From positions 130,294 through 194,293 of the forward strand of contig NZ_VTEH01000014.1 of the NCBI RefSeq assembly GCF_008180615.1: DNA of 64,000 nucleotides, given 5' to 3'. The notes beneath the pieces were generated by a model, which worked only from the letters and a program-made list of their open reading frames with translations, did no database searches and was not told the origin of the DNA. Below, in pieces: positions 1-8,627 of this stretch; position 1 is the first letter of the stretch; each line of letters starts with the position of its first letter. The position numbers and the translations under genes were made by a program. The stretch is from Rossellomorea vietnamensis (GTDB lineage: Bacteria > Bacillota > Bacilli > Bacillales > Bacillaceae_B).

Positions 1-347
1 ACTCTAGGGGCTATGAATTCTTTATCTTTCATGAACCTTTTTAGTTTCCCGCAGCAATCCAGGAATAAAAGGAGCTTTTGAAACTGCACCGCCCTCAATG
101 CCGTTCCTTTATTCATCCCACTAAGAATAAGTTCAATTCCGTCGAGTGCATGAATCGGCACACTCTCACTTTTATTTAAAATCTCTACTGCTTCTGTGAC
201 TTCATCCAGCCAGGCAGCAATTTGCTTCTTATTAAAAGAAGGTGAAAGAGATTTCACAAGCCCTTTTCCTGAATCCGTTAGTGCATAGCTTGCTATCTCT
301 TCTTTGATTCTTTGAAAATCCAATTGCTTAAATGTATTTTCGTTCAA
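1..347 (-). CDS. MutS2-like mismatch-repair family protein, N-terminal part (cut by window edge)
   Basis: An open frame runs from a TTG at 347 to the window edge (115 codons, no stop). The TTG follows GGAGGAATAAAAA, a good ribosome binding site at 8-nt spacing, and no ATG lies further upstream. The translation (LDFQRIKEEIASYA near residue 9, then a GKGLVKSLSPS stretch and EAVEILNKSESVPIHALDGI) follows the start of MutS2/MutS-III proteins, where this region leads into the clamp and ATPase domains. Those domains lie outside the window, so an intact ATPase cannot be confirmed. It may be the usual MutS2 or one of the additional MutS-like proteins of Bacillaceae; its position away from typical mutS2 neighbours favours the latter, but that is inference. 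Confidence 0.6.
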   Translation of the reverse strand, partial: MNENTFKQLDFQRIKEEIASYALTDSGKGLVKSLSPSFNKKQIAAWLDEVTEAVEILNKSESVPIHALDGIELILSGMNKGTALRAVQFQKLLLFLDCCGKLKRFMKDKEFIAPR

Positions 348-519
348 TTTTTATTCCTCCGTATTTAATTTATTTTTGCTGATTTCTGGTCTAAGCGCTC
401 TCTGACATCTTGGTTAAGTCATTTACTGAATGTTACTTTTCAATCTCTTCTGTCACTAAAAACCATCTATTTAATGCTTATTTCATCCCATAGAATTCAA
501 CTAATCCGTAAAAACAACG

Positions 520-556
520 CAAAAAACCGTAATGAACAATGTCCATTACGGTTCTC
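520..556 (-). terminator. Rho-independent terminator-like hairpin
   Basis: The arms ACCGTAATG and CATTACGGT enclose a short loop, and on the minus strand they are followed by a T-run (GGTTTTTTG). It points away from the DUF1232 gene at 868-1146 and could end that transcript, although it lies about 310 bp past its stop. I see no gene between 556 and 867. Confidence 0.5.
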
Positions 557-867
557 GATATCATACAAAAGTCAGGTCTTCAGCAGTGAAAGATTGCACA
601 AAAAAACCGTGCTTGATCGTACACAGTGCTGCAGACGAATGTTTGCATGCTATGATCATTGTTCTTAACTTATCAGACATAAAGGCATACTTAAATAAGC
701 ATTGAGAACAGATATTTTTCTGTCCAGCCTTGATGAATGACCGTATAAAATTACGGATTAGTTAAGAACGACACCTAACATACTACATTTCCCCTTTTGA
801 GAGATTCATTATTTACAACTACATATTATTCCAAATGAAGTGCAATTGTCAATCAGTGATGCAAATT

Positions 868-1146
868 TTACAATTTGATATCATACTTGTTTTTCAGTTC
901 TTCAGGTGCCATCTTGATCATCTGCTGGAGAATCAGCGTAAATACAGCGATGTCATCCACTATTCCAAAAATGACGAGCCAGTCAGGTATCAAATCGAAT
1001 GGCAGCAGAATATAACCAAAGATCAAGCCCACAGACAATAATTTTTTCCACACCTTTACCGATGGTGATTTGAAAAATGCCACCAAAAATGGAACTGACC
1101 TTCTGATGTTAAATAAAAATTTCAATCTGCTGATAAATCTGGTCAA
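868..1146 (-). CDS. YkvA-like DUF1232 small membrane protein
   Basis: A 92-residue protein from a TTG at 1146. An in-frame ATG lies 45 bp further out, but the strong AGGAGG is 9 nt before the TTG and falls inside the longer version, so the TTG is preferred. The core of the DUF1232/YkvA family is visible: a hydrophobic segment followed by YILLPFDLIPDW and then GIVDDIAV, the region where family members carry conserved Pro, Asp and Ile residues. The family is membrane-associated, often near stress or envelope genes, and has no established biochemical role. The gene stands alone between the MutS2-like gene (same strand) and ykpA (opposite strand). Confidence 0.75.
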   Translation of the reverse strand: MTRFISRLKFLFNIRRSVPFLVAFFKSPSVKVWKKLLSVGLIFGYILLPFDLIPDWLVIFGIVDDIAVFTLILQQMIKMAPEELKNKYDIKL

Positions 1147-1393
1147 AATTCCTTCCCTCCTTCTAGAACACTCACTATTTATATACCACATTTTGAAACG
1201 TTTATCTTTCTATTAATTATATTCTTTCATTTCATATTATAATGGTTCTTTCCAAATCTGTCTCAATCGGCCTTAGATAAGGTTGACACTAGCTAAAAAC
1301 AGCCTTATTTCAGCCAAATCCACTAATACATGTGAATTTATTCTCTGAACATGTTATAATCTCTTAGATATGATTGATGGAGGTAATTACTAA

Positions 1394-2992
1394 ATGATTC
1401 AAGTATCAGATGTTAGTCTGCGTTTTGGTGACCGTAAATTATTTGAAGATGTAAATATAAAATTCACTGCCGGAAACTGTTACGGCCTTATTGGTGCGAA
1501 TGGTGCCGGTAAATCCACTTTCCTAAAGATACTTTCCGGTGAAATCGAATCTCAAACCGGCAATGTTTCCATGACACCTGGAGAGCGTATGGCTGTCCTG
1601 AAACAGAACCACTTTGAGTACGAAGAGCATGAAGTGCTGAAAGTAGTTATCATGGGCCATTCCCGTTTATATGAAGTAATGCAGGAAAAAGACGCTATCT
1701 ATATGAAAGCGGACTTCTCTGATGAAGATGGCATGCGCGCAGCCGAACTTGAAGGCGAATTCGCTGAGTTGAACGGCTGGGAAGCAGAGTCTGAAGCCGC
1801 AATCCTTCTGAAAGGCCTGGGAATCGGCGAGGACCTTCACACCAAGAAAATGGAAGATTTAAATGGTGGGGACAAAGTAAAGGTATTGCTTGCACAGGCA
1901 CTGTTCGGGAAACCGGAAGTTCTCCTACTTGATGAGCCTACCAACCATTTGGACATCGCTGCCATTCAATGGTTAGAGGAATTCCTGATCAACTTCGAGA
2001 ACACGGTAATTGTGGTATCACATGACCGTCACTTCTTGAACAAAGTATGTACTCATATTGCCGATCTTGATTTCGGAAAAATCCAAGTCTATGTCGGAAA
2101 CTATGATTTTTGGTATGAGTCCAGCCAGCTTGCTACAAGGATGGCTTCAGACCAGAACAAAAAGAAAGAAGAAAAAATCAAAGAACTTCAAGCATTCATT
2201 GCACGTTTCAGTGCGAATGCTTCTAAATCCAAACAAGCGACTTCCCGTAAGAAGTTATTGGACAAAATCACTCTTGATGACATCAGACCGTCATCACGCA
2301 AATACCCTTACGTCCACTTCAAACCTGAACGCGAAATCGGAAATGACCTTTTAAGAGTTGAAGGGATATCTAAAACGATTGATGGTGTAAAAGTTCTGGA
2401 TAACGTAAGCTTTATCATGAATAAAGATGATAAGATTGCATTGGTCGGAAGTGATGAAATCGCGAAGACGACTCTGTTCAAAATTCTTGCTGGTGAAATG
2501 GAGCCTGACAGCGGTTCATTCAAGTGGGGTGTCACGACTTCACAAGCCTATTTCCCTAAAGATAACTCCGACTACTTTGAAGGCAACGAGCCTAACCTGG
2601 TCGAGTGGCTGAGACAGTACTCTCCTAACGATCAAAGTGAATCCTTCCTGCGAGGCTTCCTGGGCAGAATGCTGTTCTCTGGTGAAGAAGTTATGAAAAA
2701 GCCGAGTGTTCTTTCCGGTGGAGAAAAAGTCCGCTGCATGCTTTCGAAAATGATGCTGAGTGAAGCCAACGTTCTTCTTCTGGATGAACCGACGAACCAC
2801 TTGGATCTTGAGTCCATCACAGCGCTTAATAATGGCCTTGAGAACTTTAAAGGTTCCATGATCTTCTCATCTCATGACCATCAGTTCATTCAAACAATTG
2901 CAAACCGTATCATCAAGCTCGACTCTGAAGGCATCATCGACAAGCAGATGACATATGACGAATTCCTTCAAACGACAGCGGTTAAAAACTAA
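1394..2992 (+). CDS. ykpA: ABC-F ATPase, YkpA/YbiT type
   Basis: A 532-residue protein with two ABC domains in one chain and no membrane segments, the arrangement of ribosome-associated ABC-F translation factors. The first domain has an intact Walker A (GANGAGKST, 34-42), and both domains have Walker B/DEPTNHLD signatures and a signature like LSGGEKV in the second. A charged linker near residues 240-310 joins them. The second domain's P-loop is degenerate: residues 352-360 read GSDEIAKTT instead of GxxGxGKST, a feature I recall also in B. subtilis YkpA. The start has ATGGAGGTAATTACTAAATG upstream. The gene is monocistronic with its own terminator. ABC-F proteins of this type act on stalled or starved ribosomes; resistance is not implied. 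Confidence 0.9.
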   Translation: MIQVSDVSLRFGDRKLFEDVNIKFTAGNCYGLIGANGAGKSTFLKILSGEIESQTGNVSMTPGERMAVLKQNHFEYEEHEVLKVVIMGHSRLYEVMQEKDAIYMKADFSDEDGMRAAELEGEFAELNGWEAESEAAILLKGLGIGEDLHTKKMEDLNGGDKVKVLLAQALFGKPEVLLLDEPTNHLDIAAIQWLEEFLINFENTVIVVSHDRHFLNKVCTHIADLDFGKIQVYVGNYDFWYESSQLATRMASDQNKKKEEKIKELQAFIARFSANASKSKQATSRKKLLDKITLDDIRPSSRKYPYVHFKPEREIGNDLLRVEGISKTIDGVKVLDNVSFIMNKDDKIALVGSDEIAKTTLFKILAGEMEPDSGSFKWGVTTSQAYFPKDNSDYFEGNEPNLVEWLRQYSPNDQSESFLRGFLGRMLFSGEEVMKKPSVLSGGEKVRCMLSKMMLSEANVLLLDEPTNHLDLESITALNNGLENFKGSMIFSSHDHQFIQTIANRIIKLDSEGIIDKQMTYDEFLQTTAVKN

Positions 2993-3002
2993 TACTTCCT
3001 AT

Positions 3003-3040
3003 AAAAAAAGCAGCCTTCCCCCGGGAAGCTGCTTTTTTTG
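3003..3040 (+). terminator. Terminator of ykpA
   Basis: The stem AGCAGCCTTCCC/GGGAAGCTGCT is followed by seven T residues, 17 bp after the ykpA stop. Confidence 0.9.
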
Positions 3041-3365
3041 TTTAGTTTTGTCAGGGAAAATCCAGGATGCATGCAAACCGCCCTTACCGTTCTAAAGCCG
3101 CTAAGTGCCGCCAGCTTACTGCGTATCTCCTCCTTATTAATAAGAGCCCCATGGCTGGCACCTTCCGATCTTCTTGCGATAAGTGATATTTACCTATGAA
3201 CAGCGTACATTTTGCCTTGCTTAGGAAAAAGTTTCCCCTCTTTTAAATTTTCCGCTTCATTCAGATAGTAGAGGTTACTTCTTTAAGGATTCCAACACAA
3301 AAATATTTTGCTCGGCCTAAAAGGCCACTGAATGATTTAGTCCAGCGATTTATTCACTTTGGAAA

Positions 3366-3566
3366 CAATAAGGGGAGAAATTCCGCTTATTTAAGAAAAA
3401 GCTAAAAAAAACAGCTAAAATAAGCGGAGAAATTTCCCTTATTCTCGATAAAGATGCCAAAAAGGTTCATTATGTTGTGTTTAAGCGGAATAATTCCGCT
3501 TATTTACCCCAAATCAAATTCTTTTCCACAGCTTAACCGGAAAAATTCCGCTTATTTTAAATAGGA
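3366..3566. repeat. ~200-bp dispersed repeat, intact copy (GCGGAA/TTCCGCTTAT type)
   Basis: The stretch is built from alternating AATAAG, GCGGAA and TTCCGCTTAT blocks. It is closely matched by the sequence at 23743-24134 once the MITE inserted there is removed: both contain a GGAGAAAnTTCCCTTATTCTC block, then TTCCGCTTAT plus ACCCC, and end in TTAACCGGA plus TTCCGCTTATTTTA. It has no coding sense. It occupies part of the gene-free stretch between ykpA and recQ (3041-3871). Confidence 0.75.
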
Positions 3567-3718
3567 TTATTCATACCCTTCTCAGGGCATGTCTCCTGCT
3601 ACAATTGAATGAAGTGATAGGGAAAACTGCTATCCTATGTTGAGAGACAGTTTTTATACCACGCTATAAGCTCTTTTGACCCCCTGCATAGCCAAGGGGT
3701 TTCAGGAACAAAGTTAAA

Positions 3719-3766
3719 TTGGCTGGAATGAGTTCTGTTGAATATCGAACTCACTCCAGCCAATCA
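3719..3766. other. Inverted repeat downstream of recQ
   Basis: The arms ATTGGCTGGAATGAGTTC and GAACTCACTCCAGCCAAT (one mismatch) enclose a 12-nt loop. Neither side has a T-run, so it is only a weak candidate for the recQ transcript end. Confidence 0.5.
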
Positions 3767-3871
3767 GCCTCATAATATAACTCTAACTTTCGGGGGGCGA
3801 CGGCAGATACCGTGAATTATTGTTTTACTTTTTTTACTTCCCTGAAGTAAACCTGCAGCTTCTTACAAGAC

Positions 3872-5983
3872 TCATTTTACAGACATGACCCGCTCATGAA
3901 GAAAAACCTTTATTTGAAAATAACTAATTTCATCAGGAAGCTCTTCCTTGATGGGCTTAAGCTTTTCTCCTCCTGTTTTTTCCACTGCAAGTTCAATGAG
4001 TTTTCGTTCTTCGACAGAAAGAAAAGCTTCGGTGTCTACTTCCATTCCTTCTTCAAAGCATTGCAGGATATGGTTCTGGACAGTGGTCAGAGACAAGTTG
4101 CGCTTTTCTGCTACCTCTGCCAATCCCAGCCCCTCTGTAAACATCTTAAAAGTTATTAAACTGGAGGGCTCATCTGTTTTCTTCTTGCCTTCCTCAGCTT
4201 GGGCATTCTCTTCTTTATACTGAGAAATCGCTCGAAGGAAGCGAGAACCATACTTTTCACTTTTGTGGGCGCCGACTCCTTTAACATCGAGAAAAGCAGT
4301 ATTATTCTCAGGGAGCTTTCTGCACATGTCCCTGAGCGTTTGATCTGAAAAAATGACAAACGGAGGCACTCCTTCTGAGTCAGCCAGCTCTTTTCGTATT
4401 GCTCTTAGAATTCCAAACAGCTCATCGTCTTCTTGATGAGAAACTTTTTCTGCTCTCATGGTCTCTTTCCGCATCACTTTTTCTTTTCCCTGAAGGACAC
4501 TCTTTCCTCTCTCATTAACCCTGAGTACAGGAAAAGTCCCGCTCACCACTGTTATATATTCTTCAGAAATCAAAAAATCAATGAACAAGCTGATCTCTTT
4601 TTGTTTCTGTTCTTTCATCAATCCGTAGGTAGAAAGTTTCTCAAATCCAAATTCTTTGATTTTCTTATTCTTTGAGCCAGCCAGGACCTGACTGACCAAT
4701 GAATTCCCAAATCTCTCGCCCATCCTGATCATGCAGGAAAGCACCATCTGTGTCTCTTTTGTCACATCGATTGCTTGACGATTGTCTGTACAATTGCTGC
4801 ATTTCCCACACGGAACTGCTCTTTCATCACCGAAGTAATGAAGGATGAATTCCTGCAGGCAGCCTTCTGTATGGCAGTAATCAACCATTTGTCTCAACTT
4901 AAGAAGTTCCTGTGTATGGCGGGCAGGATCCTGAGAGTTTTGTGAAATCAGGAATCTCTGAATCTGCACATCCTGAGGAGAATATAGCACCACACACTCA
5001 CTTTCTCCACCATCCCGGCCGGCTCTTCCTGCCTCCTGATAATAGCTTTCCATATTTTTCGGGAGCTGGTGGTGAAGCACATATCGCACATTCGATTTGT
5101 TGATCCCCATCCCGAAGGCATTTGTTGCCACTATTACCTGCAAATTGTCTTTCAGGAACTCTTCCTGCATTTCGTTACGCTGGACATCACTCATTCCTCC
5201 ATGATACTTGCCCACTGAGAAACCCTGTTTGTTCAGTTTATTATATAGTGAGTCGACTTCTTTCCGTGTTGCGGCGTAAATAATTCCCGATTCATTTTTA
5301 TTCGCTCTTACATAGTTCATGGCATACTGGCTGCGGTCCTGGCCCTTGATGACTTTAAAAGAAAGATTCTCCCTTGAGAAGCCGGTGATATAAGTATTCT
5401 CCTCCTGTATTTCAAGAGAGGCACAAATATCATTTTGCACCTGCGGAGTTGCGGTAGCTGTCAAGGCCAGAACAACCGGGTTACTCGGGAGTCCCTTCAG
5501 TAGATCCTTGATTTTGAGATAGCTTGGACGAAAATCGTGGCCCCATTGAGATATACAGTGTGCCTCGTCTACAGCGACCAGAGGAATCGGCAGGTTTCGC
5601 AGGTATTGTACAAAATAGGGTGACTCCAATCTTTCCGGAGCAATATAGACCAGTTTATAAACCCCCAGTTCTGCCTCACTCAATCTTCTTTCAATCTCTG
5701 CATGAGTAAGGGAACTGTTAATAAAAGTTGCCGGGATACCGGTTTGGTTCAAGGCATCCACTTGATCCTTCATTAATGAAATCAAAGGTGAAACGACAAG
5801 TGTTATTCCTTCCAGAAGGAGTGCCGGAATTTGATAGCAAATGGATTTCCCACCGCCTGTCGGCATGATTCCTGCTGTATTTTGGCCAAATAAGACACTC
5901 TGAATAATTTCATCCTGTCCTGTCCTGAAATTTTCGTATCCGAAATATTCTTTTAAATAATTTTTAGCATGATAAATATTCAT
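3872..5983 (-). CDS. recQ: ATP-dependent DNA helicase RecQ
   Basis: A 703-residue SF2 3'-5' DNA helicase for recombination and replication-fork repair. Visible in order: motif 0 around GYENFRTGQ (15-23), Walker A PTGGGKS (41-47), DEAH box (139-142) followed by the RecQ aromatic-rich loop HCISQWGHDFRPSY, helicase motif VI QEAGRAGRDG, the RecQ zinc-binding cysteines near 375-410 (ending CGKCSNC), a winged-helix RQC region, an HRDC domain around 530-605, and a C-terminal helix-turn-helix extension (about 620-700) also seen in long Bacillaceae RecQ proteins. Short RecQ paralogues such as B. subtilis RecS lack the HRDC. The start is an ATG 10 nt after AAGGAG. It is transcribed alone. Confidence 0.95.
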   Translation of the reverse strand: MNIYHAKNYLKEYFGYENFRTGQDEIIQSVLFGQNTAGIMPTGGGKSICYQIPALLLEGITLVVSPLISLMKDQVDALNQTGIPATFINSSLTHAEIERRLSEAELGVYKLVYIAPERLESPYFVQYLRNLPIPLVAVDEAHCISQWGHDFRPSYLKIKDLLKGLPSNPVVLALTATATPQVQNDICASLEIQEENTYITGFSRENLSFKVIKGQDRSQYAMNYVRANKNESGIIYAATRKEVDSLYNKLNKQGFSVGKYHGGMSDVQRNEMQEEFLKDNLQVIVATNAFGMGINKSNVRYVLHHQLPKNMESYYQEAGRAGRDGGESECVVLYSPQDVQIQRFLISQNSQDPARHTQELLKLRQMVDYCHTEGCLQEFILHYFGDERAVPCGKCSNCTDNRQAIDVTKETQMVLSCMIRMGERFGNSLVSQVLAGSKNKKIKEFGFEKLSTYGLMKEQKQKEISLFIDFLISEEYITVVSGTFPVLRVNERGKSVLQGKEKVMRKETMRAEKVSHQEDDELFGILRAIRKELADSEGVPPFVIFSDQTLRDMCRKLPENNTAFLDVKGVGAHKSEKYGSRFLRAISQYKEENAQAEEGKKKTDEPSSLITFKMFTEGLGLAEVAEKRNLSLTTVQNHILQCFEEGMEVDTEAFLSVEERKLIELAVEKTGGEKLKPIKEELPDEISYFQIKVFLHERVMSVK

Positions 5984-6180
5984 TGCTCAATAACTCCTTA
6001 TAAAAACCAATAGGCTTGGTCATATGCTTCTTCCTTCTATTATAAACCCCATATACTCTGAGGTCGATGAAAGCCCTTGGTTTTACAAGGAATTTTTTCC
6101 GCTTGGAGATTCCAGAGGCAGCGTACTGTTTTTCTTCATTAAGAATCTTAGTTTCTTAACGAGTAGAGCTGCTCCGGGCT

Positions 6181-6213
6181 CAAAAAAAAAACCCATTGAC
6201 TGCTCAACGGGTC
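6181..6213 (-). terminator. Terminator beyond the small gene at 6412-6576
   Basis: On the minus strand ACCCGTTGA, a GCAG loop and TCAATGGGT are followed by a run of T. It lies on the far side of the MITE at 6238-6409 from the small gene it probably serves. Confidence 0.7.
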
Positions 6214-6237
6214 TCCATTCTTTATTCCTTATCAAAA

Positions 6238-6409
6238 GGCTGTTTCCGCATATATTGTTGCTTTCGGATATTCTCTGATACTAAGAGTTTTATCTCTTAT
6301 CAGAGAGGAGCAGCTCTTTTCTTTTCGATATTACCGAATTTTTCACTTCCAGATAATGATATTTCTTCGGAGTTAGAATCAAATAGCAACAAATTTTACG
6401 AAAAGTGCC
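6238..6409 (+). mobile_element. MITE-like element, copy 1 (172 bp, perfect 8-bp TSD)
   Basis: The head GGCTGTTTCCGCATATATTG and tail CAACAAATTTTACGAAAAGTGCC form imperfect terminal inverted repeats of about 25 bp. The element is flanked by the perfect direct repeat TATCAAAA (6230-6237 and 6410-6417). It has no ORF of its own and an A+T-rich interior with internal inverted segments (CTCTTATCAGAGAG). Confidence 0.8.
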
Positions 6410-6411
6410 TA

Positions 6412-6576
6412 TCAAAACCAGCGGAAGCCGGGCTTTTCTTCTTTTTCTTCTTGTTCAACTTGTTCCTCTGCTTCTGCTGCAGGCACACCTCTCCAAAATA
6501 CATCCCACACATTATGTTTTGGCTTTTCTTCGACAGCTTGCACTTCTGCTTCTATATCAACATTTTTCTTTGACAT
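6412..6576 (-). CDS. Small hypothetical acidic protein (54 aa)
   Basis: An ATG at 6576 is preceded by AAAGGAGGTATTTCC, an excellent ribosome binding site. The predicted 54-residue product begins MSKKNVDIEAEVQAVEEKP, has a central tryptophan-rich NVWDVFWRGVP, then a Glu/Gln/Lys-rich run, and ends PGFRWF. I do not recognise the family. There is no signal peptide or membrane segment. The TGA stop lies inside the target duplication of MITE copy 1, and a terminator follows beyond that element, so the insertion lengthened the 3' UTR without breaking the frame. Confidence 0.65.
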   Translation of the reverse strand: MSKKNVDIEAEVQAVEEKPKHNVWDVFWRGVPAAEAEEQVEQEEKEEKPGFRWF

Positions 6577-6681
6577 GGAAATACCTCCTTTGAATTTCTT
6601 CCGATTGTTGCCGTAAGTAAATCGACATTACATACTATTCAAAGAAAGGCACATCGTTTAGGCGGATTGCCCACTTTGTCA

Positions 6682-7623
6682 TCAATTTTCTTTAATCTCG
6701 CCCATTAGGCGGCGCAGGATATTTTTAATGAAATCTTCATAATCGAAGTTAATATTGATGAAATGGTTTGCTTCCGGATTGTTCTCCATGTCCCTGAAAT
6801 CAGCATAGGTAAATCCTTGAGTGAGTTTTTCGGTAGATATCTGCACGTTTTTTTGGACAATGGTTGTTTTATCAGGATTGGTTAAAAAGTATAAGGTATA
6901 AAGATCATGTAAAGGCACCCCCTCCAGGCCGGGCTGCAGTTTTTCGTACGCTTTCTGATAATATTGAAAGATTGGCAGAAAGATCGATCGGAATGGATTT
7001 TTACTATTTTCAGCCAACAGTCTGACATGTTCCTCTTTCAACTGTGCATATTGGGTTACATTAAGGGGAGCCAAATAGACCGGCAGACCGGATTCAAGGA
7101 CAAAATTTGTGGCAGTCGGGTCACCATGAAAGTTCGCTTCCGCCACAGGAGTGACATTGCCGGGCACTAAGAAGGCACCGCCCATCAAATACACTTCTTT
7201 TATACTATCTTTAATGAAAGGATAAAGGTTAAAGGAGAGGGCCATGGAGGTATTTCTCCCAATATCCACGAAGTAAAGGTCATCATGCTGGGAAGTGACT
7301 TCGAGGATATGGCTGAATGGTTTAGCTTCATAGGTAAAAGTATCTGGTATGTCGATTGGACCGATTCCTTCTTCACCATGTATTTCAGGATAATAGGGTT
7401 CATACTCTCCTGTAAGCGGCTGAGATGCTCCAGTGATGACAGGGATGTCTTCCCTTCCTGCAACGTGCAGTATAAATGCCGCATTTTCAGTGGCATCTTC
7501 TTTACTGACATTTCCAAACCCAGTGACAATCGCCTTGACTTCTAACTCCGGGCTGCTTAAAGCATAAACGATCGCGAATGTGTCATCTATGCCAGGATCT
7601 GCAAACAAGACAACTTTTTTCAT
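6682..7623 (-). CDS. Nucleoside hydrolase (IunH family)
   Basis: A 313-residue inosine/uridine-preferring nucleoside hydrolase-like protein that would cleave the N-glycosidic bond of ribonucleosides in salvage. The N-terminal Asp cluster FADPGIDDTFAI (which binds Ca2+ in the family) is intact, YLMGGAF and EANFHGDP match the central substrate and metal motifs, and a late LHDLYTL supplies the conserved C-terminal His-Asp. The ATG at 7623 has AAAGG at about 8-nt spacing; a GTG three codons upstream is too close to it. MITE copy 2 lies 41 bp upstream of the start, between this gene and any more distant promoter. Substrate preference cannot be read from sequence. Confidence 0.88.
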   Translation of the reverse strand: MKKVVLFADPGIDDTFAIVYALSSPELEVKAIVTGFGNVSKEDATENAAFILHVAGREDIPVITGASQPLTGEYEPYYPEIHGEEGIGPIDIPDTFTYEAKPFSHILEVTSQHDDLYFVDIGRNTSMALSFNLYPFIKDSIKEVYLMGGAFLVPGNVTPVAEANFHGDPTATNFVLESGLPVYLAPLNVTQYAQLKEEHVRLLAENSKNPFRSIFLPIFQYYQKAYEKLQPGLEGVPLHDLYTLYFLTNPDKTTIVQKNVQISTEKLTQGFTYADFRDMENNPEANHFININFDYEDFIKNILRRLMGEIKEN

Positions 7624-7671
7624 TGGAAACACACCTTTCGGAAAACTTCATGATGATTGAGCTTATTCAAA

Positions 7672-7836
7672 GGCTGTCTGTTTTCTCATATATTGCTGCT
7701 TTCGGATATCCTCGGATTCTAAGGTTTTCCTCTCTAATCGGAGGGTGCAGCTCTCTTCTTACAATTATTTTCGGTGATTCGGGGTGATATCTTACGCATT
7801 TCATGTTAAATAGCAGCAAAGTTTTCGAAAAGAGCC
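7672..7836 (+). mobile_element. MITE-like element, copy 2 (165 bp, perfect 8-bp TSD)
   Basis: The head GGCTGTCTGTTTTCTCATAT and tail AGCAAAGTTTTCGAAAAGAGCC are flanked by perfect TATTCAAA repeats (7664-7671 and 7837-7844). It lies just upstream of the nucleoside hydrolase gene. Confidence 0.8.
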
Positions 7837-7930
7837 TATTCAAATGAGAAGGATTTCAGCCTTGAAATCAAGGCCCTATCACTTTTCATTCTATTTACCA
7901 TGGTATGCACGATAGCCGGGAGAGGCACTT

Positions 7931-7983
7931 CAACACTTTAAAGGACTAAAAGGGACAGTTCCTTTTAGCCCTTTAAAGTGTTG
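7931..7983. other. Long near-perfect inverted repeat (23-bp arms)
   Basis: The arms at 7931-7953 and 7961-7983 differ at one position and are separated by a 7-nt loop (GACAGTT); each begins or ends with CAACACTTTAAAGG or its complement. It would form a very stable hairpin in either RNA. It lies just past the ydjO-like terminator, and its function is unknown. Confidence 0.75.
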
Positions 7984-8022
7984 AAAAAAGTAAAAAACTT
8001 CCTACTGAATAGGAAGTTGAAT
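7984..8022 (-). terminator. Terminator of the ydjO-like gene
   Basis: On the minus strand AACTTCCTATTCAGTAGGAAGTT is followed by TTTTACTTTTTT, 11 bp after the stop codon. Confidence 0.85.
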
Positions 8023-8032
8023 GATCACGGTA

Positions 8033-8236
8033 CTATTTAGTTGTTGGATGCGGGTTATCCACAACTTGAAGAACTTCTGATGAAGGGACCATTTCGCTTT
8101 TGCAAAGCGGACAGTGAGGTGTTTCTTCACTTTTGAAGTTATCTCTCATCCAGCCTTTGCAGCCTTCAGATGAACATCTCCAAATTTTCGTATCTTCAGT
8201 TTTGATTTCTTCTTCATTTCTTCTTCCAAATGCCAT
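8033..8236 (-). CDS. YdjO-like cold-inducible zinc-ribbon protein
   Basis: A 67-residue protein with two Cys pairs (WRCSSEGCKGWMRDNF near 19-34 and CPLCKSEM near 43-50), the metal-binding layout of the YdjO family of Bacillus, which is described as cold-inducible. The WxCxxxxCxGWxRxNF spacing matches closely. The start has AAGGAGGTAATGACACG before the ATG. It lies directly downstream of a cold-shock protein gene in the same orientation but with a terminator between them, so the two may share conditions rather than a transcript. Biochemical function is unknown. Confidence 0.82.
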   Translation of the reverse strand: MAFGRRNEEEIKTEDTKIWRCSSEGCKGWMRDNFKSEETPHCPLCKSEMVPSSEVLQVVDNPHPTTK

Positions 8237-8311
8237 CGTGTCATTACCTCCTTTGATATTACAACAAGACCGATTCCCGGCTTAAAACTGCCGAATTCTA
8301 GACCGGTCTTA

Positions 8312-8354
8312 CAAAAATAGCTACCCTCTTGCTGGTGGGGCAGCTATTTTTTAA
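8312..8354 (-). terminator. Terminator of the cold-shock gene
   Basis: On the minus strand AAAATAGCTGCCCC pairs with GAGGGTAGCTATTTTT. Confidence 0.85.
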
Positions 8355-8371
8355 GCGTCAACGCACTAAAA

Positions 8372-8572
8372 TTATAATTTTACAACGTTAGCTGCTTGTG
8401 GTCCGCGGTTGCCTTCAACCACTTCGAACTCTACACGCTGACCTTCGTCAAGGGATTTAAAACCTTCACCAGTAATCGCACTGAAATGTACGAATACATC
8501 GTTTTCGCCTTCAACTTCGATGAATCCAAAGCCCTTTTCTGCATTGAACCATTTAACTGTACCTTGTTTCAT
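8372..8572 (-). CDS. Cold-shock protein (CspA/CspB family)
   Basis: A 66-residue single cold-shock domain with both RNA-binding motifs intact: KGFGFIEV (RNP1) and VFVHFSAI (RNP2), and the usual C-terminus [14 protein letters not shown]. Such proteins bind single-stranded RNA and DNA as chaperones and help transcription and translation at low temperature. It is closest by eye to B. subtilis CspB/CspD. The ribosome binding site is TTGGAGG before TTTCTACTCATG. The mRNA leader is long (about 150 nt from the predicted promoter at 8732-8759) and holds a perfect 20-bp inverted repeat, in keeping with the structured leaders of cold-shock genes. Confidence 0.95.
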   Translation of the reverse strand: MKQGTVKWFNAEKGFGFIEVEGENDVFVHFSAITGEGFKSLDEGQRVEFEVVEGNRGPQAANVVKL

Positions 8573-8627
8573 GAGTAGAAACCTCCAAGCAATAAAAAAA
8601 TTAATATGTTACTTTTTAAATATAAAA

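Noticed and set aside
3040..3290. Minus-strand frame (NLYYLNEAENLKEGKLFP..., then SKLAALSGFRTVRAV)
   Set aside because: Interrupted by an in-frame TAA, without a start site; could be a degraded gene but evidence is too thin.
3340..3570. CRISPR-like repetition of TTCCGCTTAT
   Set aside because: Repeat units vary, spacing is irregular and there are no cas genes; it is a dispersed repeat instead.
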